64,000 bases of DNA, from contig NC_084793.1 in assembly GCF_963169125.1 (NCBI RefSeq), positions 40,233,578 to 40,297,577 on the forward strand, read 5' to 3'. Origin of the DNA: Humulus lupulus (Eukaryota > Streptophyta > Magnoliopsida > Rosales > Cannabaceae). The notes under the pieces are model-generated. The model did not search any database, was not told the origin of the DNA, and saw only the letters and a list, made by a program, of their open reading frames with translations. Shown here piece by piece: positions 59,918-64,000 of the stretch. Every line of letters starts with the position of its first letter. Position 1 is the stretch's first letter. Both the position numbers and the translations under genes were made by a program.

Positions 59918-59981
59918 ACATTTACCCGGTCTTTCCCCCTGACTGTCATAATTAAAATATTATGTATTTTCCTTAAAAGAC

Positions 59982-61320
59982 TGATCGCTAAAATCTGCAC
60001 GCAAGTATACGTGGTCGTGTCAAGTAATAAATTCTATAAGAACAGAGATCGTCCCGCATAGACTATTAAGCAATTACCAATAATCGCTTTTCACTTTCTA
60101 TTTGCTGATTAAAATTAAGATGAATAATTATAAAATACGAACACAATTTAAATAACTGTAAACAAAACAATGAATTAGTGAATTAAAAATCAATAATAAA
60201 AAGCCTAGGAATTAATTTCGTCAACTTTTCATTCTATTAATTTTACTAATCAGTTCTAAATCTCTTATTCTTATTCTAATAGTAGGTTAACATAAATTGA
60301 TTCCTATTCTTTTTCAAATATAAGATCTCAGCATAAATGCATGTTTTCTACATTTCTGTGATAAACTTGAACATATAGAAGATATTAAGCATGGAAACCT
60401 AATTAATACACAAGTCATACAGGTACTTTCGTCCAATATGCAACTTATGTCTATATAATGATAGCATATTCAATTCTCATATTTCGAATTTTGAATCAAA
60501 ACCATTAAAACAAGTAAATAGTGATAAAGTATTTACTAGCATTAAGCAAACATCATATAGATTAGAATAAAGAAGAAGTATCAATAGAACATCATAATAA
60601 AATTAAATTGAAATTCAAACAACTACATTAATTCCTAGATAAAGGATTTAGTTCATAGATAACATGATAACAATAAAATTCAGATAATTGCTCATAGAAA
60701 ATAACCTAAAGAATTAAGATGAAGAAGAAATCTAGAAAGTCATAAACCAGAAAAAGAAATCTAAATACAATAATCACATCAGTTTTTTTCTAGATCTAGG
60801 GTTTATAAAACTAAAACTGCCTCTCAAATTCGCAGATTAATGTCACTTAAATAGTTTTCCAATGCTCCCAAGTGAAAAGACTGTTTTGTCCTTTTAAAAG
60901 TGGCTTAAGATTTCAAAATCGCGCCGATAGCGCTGTAGCGCTAGGTTTTGAGCGATGTAGCGCTGACAACATAGCCAAATTCTATAAAGAATTTACGTAC
61001 TAGAGCTATAGCTCTAGTTTTGTAGTGTTGTAGCGCCACAATCAAATTCCAACTAAATATCAATTAGCGCTATAGCGCTAGTGTTGTAGCGCTATTGTGC
61101 TAGCACTGGGGCGCTAGTCACAGTGACTTAACTCGAACTCCTTACTTCCAAAACGAGTCGATTTTCTCCCAAATCGCTCCATTTTCTCCCACTTTTCACC
61201 ATCTTAGCATCAAAAACTTAAAACATGAACAAACAAGCATAAATCTGCAATAAAATAACCCTAAACTAATGAAAACCTTCCTAAAACTAGACCATAAACA
61301 AGCCTAAAACTCATCTATCA
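59982..61320 (-). mobile_element. LTR of an Athila-like element
   Basis: The ends TGATCGCTAAAA and ACTCATCTATCA give TGAT...ATCA termini; 1339 bp. On the right, minus GTTTGGGGGAGTT is a clear polypurine tract, making this a 3' LTR of a minus-strand element. It is related to 12204-18342 ('gcaagtatacgtgg', 'acaggtactttcgtcc' blocks). TATA-like TTTTATAAAC (minus) at 60801-60810, with GC-rich words at 60921-61112. Confidence 0.75.
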
Positions 61321-61334
61321 AACTCCCCCAAACT
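61321..61334 (-). other. Polypurine tract of the Athila-like element
   Basis: Minus strand GTTTGGGGGAGTT directly before the LTR start TGATAGATGAG. Confidence 0.75.
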
Positions 61335-61618
61335 AATCCTTTACTCACCCTCGAGTAAAGAATCTAACTAGACTCAAACATAAGCAAACCAAGTTGACAT
61401 AACTAACCAATTCCAACAATCAAGACTACTATGCACATATAATTCTCAGGAAAGCAACATGCTATTTAAAATATTAATCTAGATTTTCAATCAAAATACT
61501 TCACCCTTTCACTGCAATTTATTAACGCCAAAGTTCATTTACTCATAACTCGCAAATAAAATAATTGATCCACTTTATGCACATCAAATTCTCACTAACT
61601 AACCACATAACCAAGTTA
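61335..61618 (-). other. 3' non-coding interior of the Athila-like element
   Basis: Similar in wording to 5852-6180 of the first Athila-like element ('tactc(a/g)ccctcgagtaaa' block). It ends where the next element was inserted at 61624, so the remainder of this interior should lie beyond the right edge of the window. Confidence 0.6.
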
Positions 61619-61623
61619 TTTCC

Positions 61624-63616
61624 TGTAACAACCCAACTTATTCTAGACTTTGGACCATTAATAACTACTATTCATAGATACTAATCTTAAGAAAACTTAC
61701 ATACAAAATAGTCGTCACTTTATTAGAAAACTGTAAAACCAGGGTTAAAATACATAAAATTCAGTTAGGATATGGGATCCCATTGTTTGAAAATAAAATA
61801 GAACATAACTTAAATAAATTGGTTACAAAATTAAGTGCGGAAATACATAGAAATCATAATTTAAAAGACTTAAACAACTTCATCCTCGAATCGTTCATGC
61901 AGTCCATCGATTTCATTTTTCCTCAATACACATTCCCAAGCTGCCAAGAACCTTTCCGCCGCCATACTATTTTCCTGCACATAAAAACATAAAGGAATGA
62001 GCCTAATTCCTAGCAAGGAAAATCTACTACAAGCATGAAACATAATCATACACATAAACTATGAACATATATCAAATACTATAACACATATCATAATTCT
62101 AACCCATGTACATGGTGACTATTGGGGTTTGCTAACTAAGCAACTATAAGTCTCAGACTACAATGAGGTTTGCTAGTTAAGCAACTATAAGCCCCAAAAA
62201 CATAAAAGTGTTAGGGTTTGCTATATAGCAACTATAAGCCCCAAAACATAAAAGTGATAGGGTTTGCTATATAACAACTATAAGCCCCACACATACATAT
62301 ATCATAACACATAAAGTCGTAATATAGCATAATCATAACACTTTTATATAAACATAGCACATATCACATAATAACTACCCTATTTTCCTTACCAAAAATA
62401 CCGGGATGATGAGAACAAGGTTGGGATTTTGGAACACTCCTAAAAACCATTAATAGAGAGGTGAGTATTCTAAAAGAAAAAAAGATGAAAATAATGAACT
62501 AAACCATCGGGAAGATACTTACCAACAAGAACCTCAAGTTCAGAGAACTTAGATGCCTAACCAAGAATAAAGAATAGTTAGGATTTGAGTAGAGAAAAAC
62601 TATAAAACTAATGAAACAATACTGAAAGGAACTAAGAATAGGGATACCTTTGAAATTGCTATACCCGAACTACACCTCGAAACCGAAATACACTATGAAC
62701 CTTACTTCCTAAGTGTTTAATAAGCTTATAATGATAAAGCTTATAACCCCAACCCAAGTGTTTAACACTCTAAAGTAATCCTAGCAGCTTGTAGGCTCTG
62801 AACTCAGCTTGAAGAACGAAGAAATGGTTGGGTACTAGGTCCTATTTATAGAGTTCAAGAATGAAAAGATCTTCATTTAGCTTGAATAAAATAATAGCTT
62901 TTCAATTGAAAAACATTTGAATAATCGTTCAACAGAGGCTGAAGACTCGCTCAAAAAGATTCTGGACTTATCAAGAGGTTAAGGATTAAAATGAGCTCGG
63001 TTTCAAAATTATTCAAAAATCACGCACTGCAGCCGATATATTGCCCATGCTAGGCGATATATCGCTTGGTATGATATTCCTAAGGCTCGTCAAAGTTGTC
63101 GTGCGAAGTTACGTATTTTTCGTATCCCTGTGTGGCGATATATCGCCCCCTAGAGCTGCGACATATCAGCATACGCTGAAATATTATACACGTAATTACA
63201 CTTTTTCAGCCTAATTTGAATTGAGTAAACAACCTTGACTGAGTCTAATAACGATTTCAAAGCGCCTGGCAGACTCTGGGATTTTCAAATATTACTCTTA
63301 ATATACTTATTCCTAAAAAATACTTAATTTCTCATTAATCATACACATGGCAAGTGTTAATATCTTGTTGGGTCTATCTAAACCTTATAGTATACTAATT
63401 ATCATCTTCATAATCAGTCATATTAATCAAACCTTAGGTTAAAATTAATATTCTTAAATTATAGGTTAAACTTATAAAATCTACATGTGTTGCTACGAGT
63501 GTCCAACTAAGTCCCGACTTGAACCAAAATCCACAGTAATAAAGATACTATAACTACTACTAGTTATTACTATTACTACTATCTAACTAGCTAAGTAAAG
63601 TTCTTGGACTCTTACA
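61624..63616 (-). mobile_element. 3' LTR of a second Tekay-type element (family 2)
   Basis: + strand starts TGTAACAACCC and ends GGACTCTTACA; 1993 bp. It is the reference for family 2 (copies at 23257-27559 and 27845-29750). TATA box on the minus strand (CTATAAATAGG) at 62841-62853. CG-palindromic words at 63031-63065 and 63133-63170. A private tandem repeat with AACTATAAGCCCC lies at 62130-62290. The left flank is TTTCC (61619-61623); the partner copy should lie outside the window. Confidence 0.92.
62130..62290. repeat. Tandem repeat inside the family-2 LTR, four units
   Basis: Four units of about 40-50 bp, each with GTTTGCTA...GCAACTATAAGCCCC or a variant. The last two units are almost identical. 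Other family-2 copies have different repeats in the same place. Confidence 0.85.
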
Positions 63617-63629
63617 ATTCTCCCCTAAT
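63617..63629 (-). other. Polypurine tract of the second Tekay-type element
   Basis: Minus strand TTAGGGGAGAAT directly before the LTR start TGTAAGAG. Confidence 0.8.
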
Positions 63630-63652
63630 AAAAAGAATTTCGTCCTCGAAAT

Positions 63653-64000
63653 TTACTTACCAAAAATTTCTGGATACCGGCCTCGCATGTCTTCCTCCAA
63701 CTCCCATGTTGCCTCCTGTTCAGAACTATAATTCCATAGGACTTTGACTATTGGAATACTCTTGGACCGTAACTGCTTCATCCCTCTATCTAGGATGCTA
63801 ATCGGTCGTTCCTCGTAACTCAAGTCTTTCTGGAGTGTTATCTTATCGTACTTGAGGACGTGAGATGGGTCTGACACATACTTGCGTAGCATTGAGATGT
63901 GGAACACGTTGTGGCTATCTGCTAGTGCTGGCGGTAGGGCTAGTCTATACGCAATTGCTCCCACTTTCTCCAATATCTCAAAAGGACCTATAAATCGGGG
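63653..64000 (-). CDS. Integrase C-terminus with chromodomain, partial (second Tekay-type element)
   Basis: Open minus-strand frame from the window edge to a stop at about 63653. It reads from the GPF-type module (PRFIGPFEIL at the edge) through LALPPALADSHNVFHISML to an intact chromodomain: DLSYEERPISILDRG, LRSKSIPIVKVLW, EATWELEEDM and the final YPEIFGK. Unlike the copy at 23008-23256, the conserved Trp is present and there are no breaks. It stops 37 bp before the LTR. The frame extends beyond the window, so its start is unknown. This element may be younger than the others. Confidence 0.92.
   Translation of the reverse strand, partial: PRFIGPFEILEKVGAIAYRLALPPALADSHNVFHISMLRKYVSDPSHVLKYDKITLQKDLSYEERPISILDRGMKQLRSKSIPIVKVLWNYSSEQEATWELEEDMRGRYPEIFGK

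Noticed and set aside
59589..59955. Target duplication around the Cassandra LTR
   Set aside because: GTCCC on the left matches neither ACATT after 59917 nor ATTAA after 59950.
1..64000. tRNA genes
   Set aside because: No cloverleaf-compatible sequence with A and B boxes was recognised; tRNA-like words are only retroelement primer-binding sites. A covariance-model search would be needed to exclude them.

Overview
The window is nuclear DNA of a flowering plant, almost certainly a eudicot. It has one intron-containing housekeeping-type gene of plant type, and everything else is LTR retrotransposons of plant lineages (Tekay/Del-type chromoviruses, Athila-like elements, Copia, a Cassandra-type TRIM) plus AT-rich intergenic DNA. 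The species cannot be named from the sequence alone.

Layout. Positions 1-1483 hold a decayed retrotransposon ORF, followed by a short minisatellite (1654-2012) and two worn LTR copies (about 2240-5745). Positions 5746-18342 are the remains of an Athila-like element on the minus strand. It keeps gag and protease but has lost reverse transcriptase and integrase, and it is broken by three solo LTRs, two of them stacked one inside another. A Copia-like solo LTR lies at 19171-20129. Positions 20714-38517 are one Tekay-type Ty3/gypsy element (minus strand, TSD TTAAT at both ends). It grew from about 9.4 kb to 17.8 kb by four later solo-LTR insertions, each with its own perfect 5-bp duplication. Positions 38834-44158 are a nearly complete Copia element (minus strand, TSD AAAAC).

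A retroelement-poor island (about 44.2-59.6 kb) surrounds the only host gene: a ten-exon type I inositol polyphosphate 5-phosphatase (CDS 50261-53210, 559 codons), closest by recognition to Arabidopsis IP5P4. After it come a Cassandra LTR with a 5S rRNA-derived segment (59594-59917), an Athila-like LTR (59982-61320), and the 3' end of a second Tekay-type element that leaves the window (61624-64000).

The most unusual signal is a GC-rich module of short, reiterated, mostly palindromic words. It occurs in fourteen LTR copies from at least four LTR families. The words differ between copies of one family but are shared between unrelated families: the same 16-mer is in a Tekay-type and an Athila-like LTR. 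In three families the module sits roughly 70-310 bp upstream of the TATA box. I know of no description of such a module.
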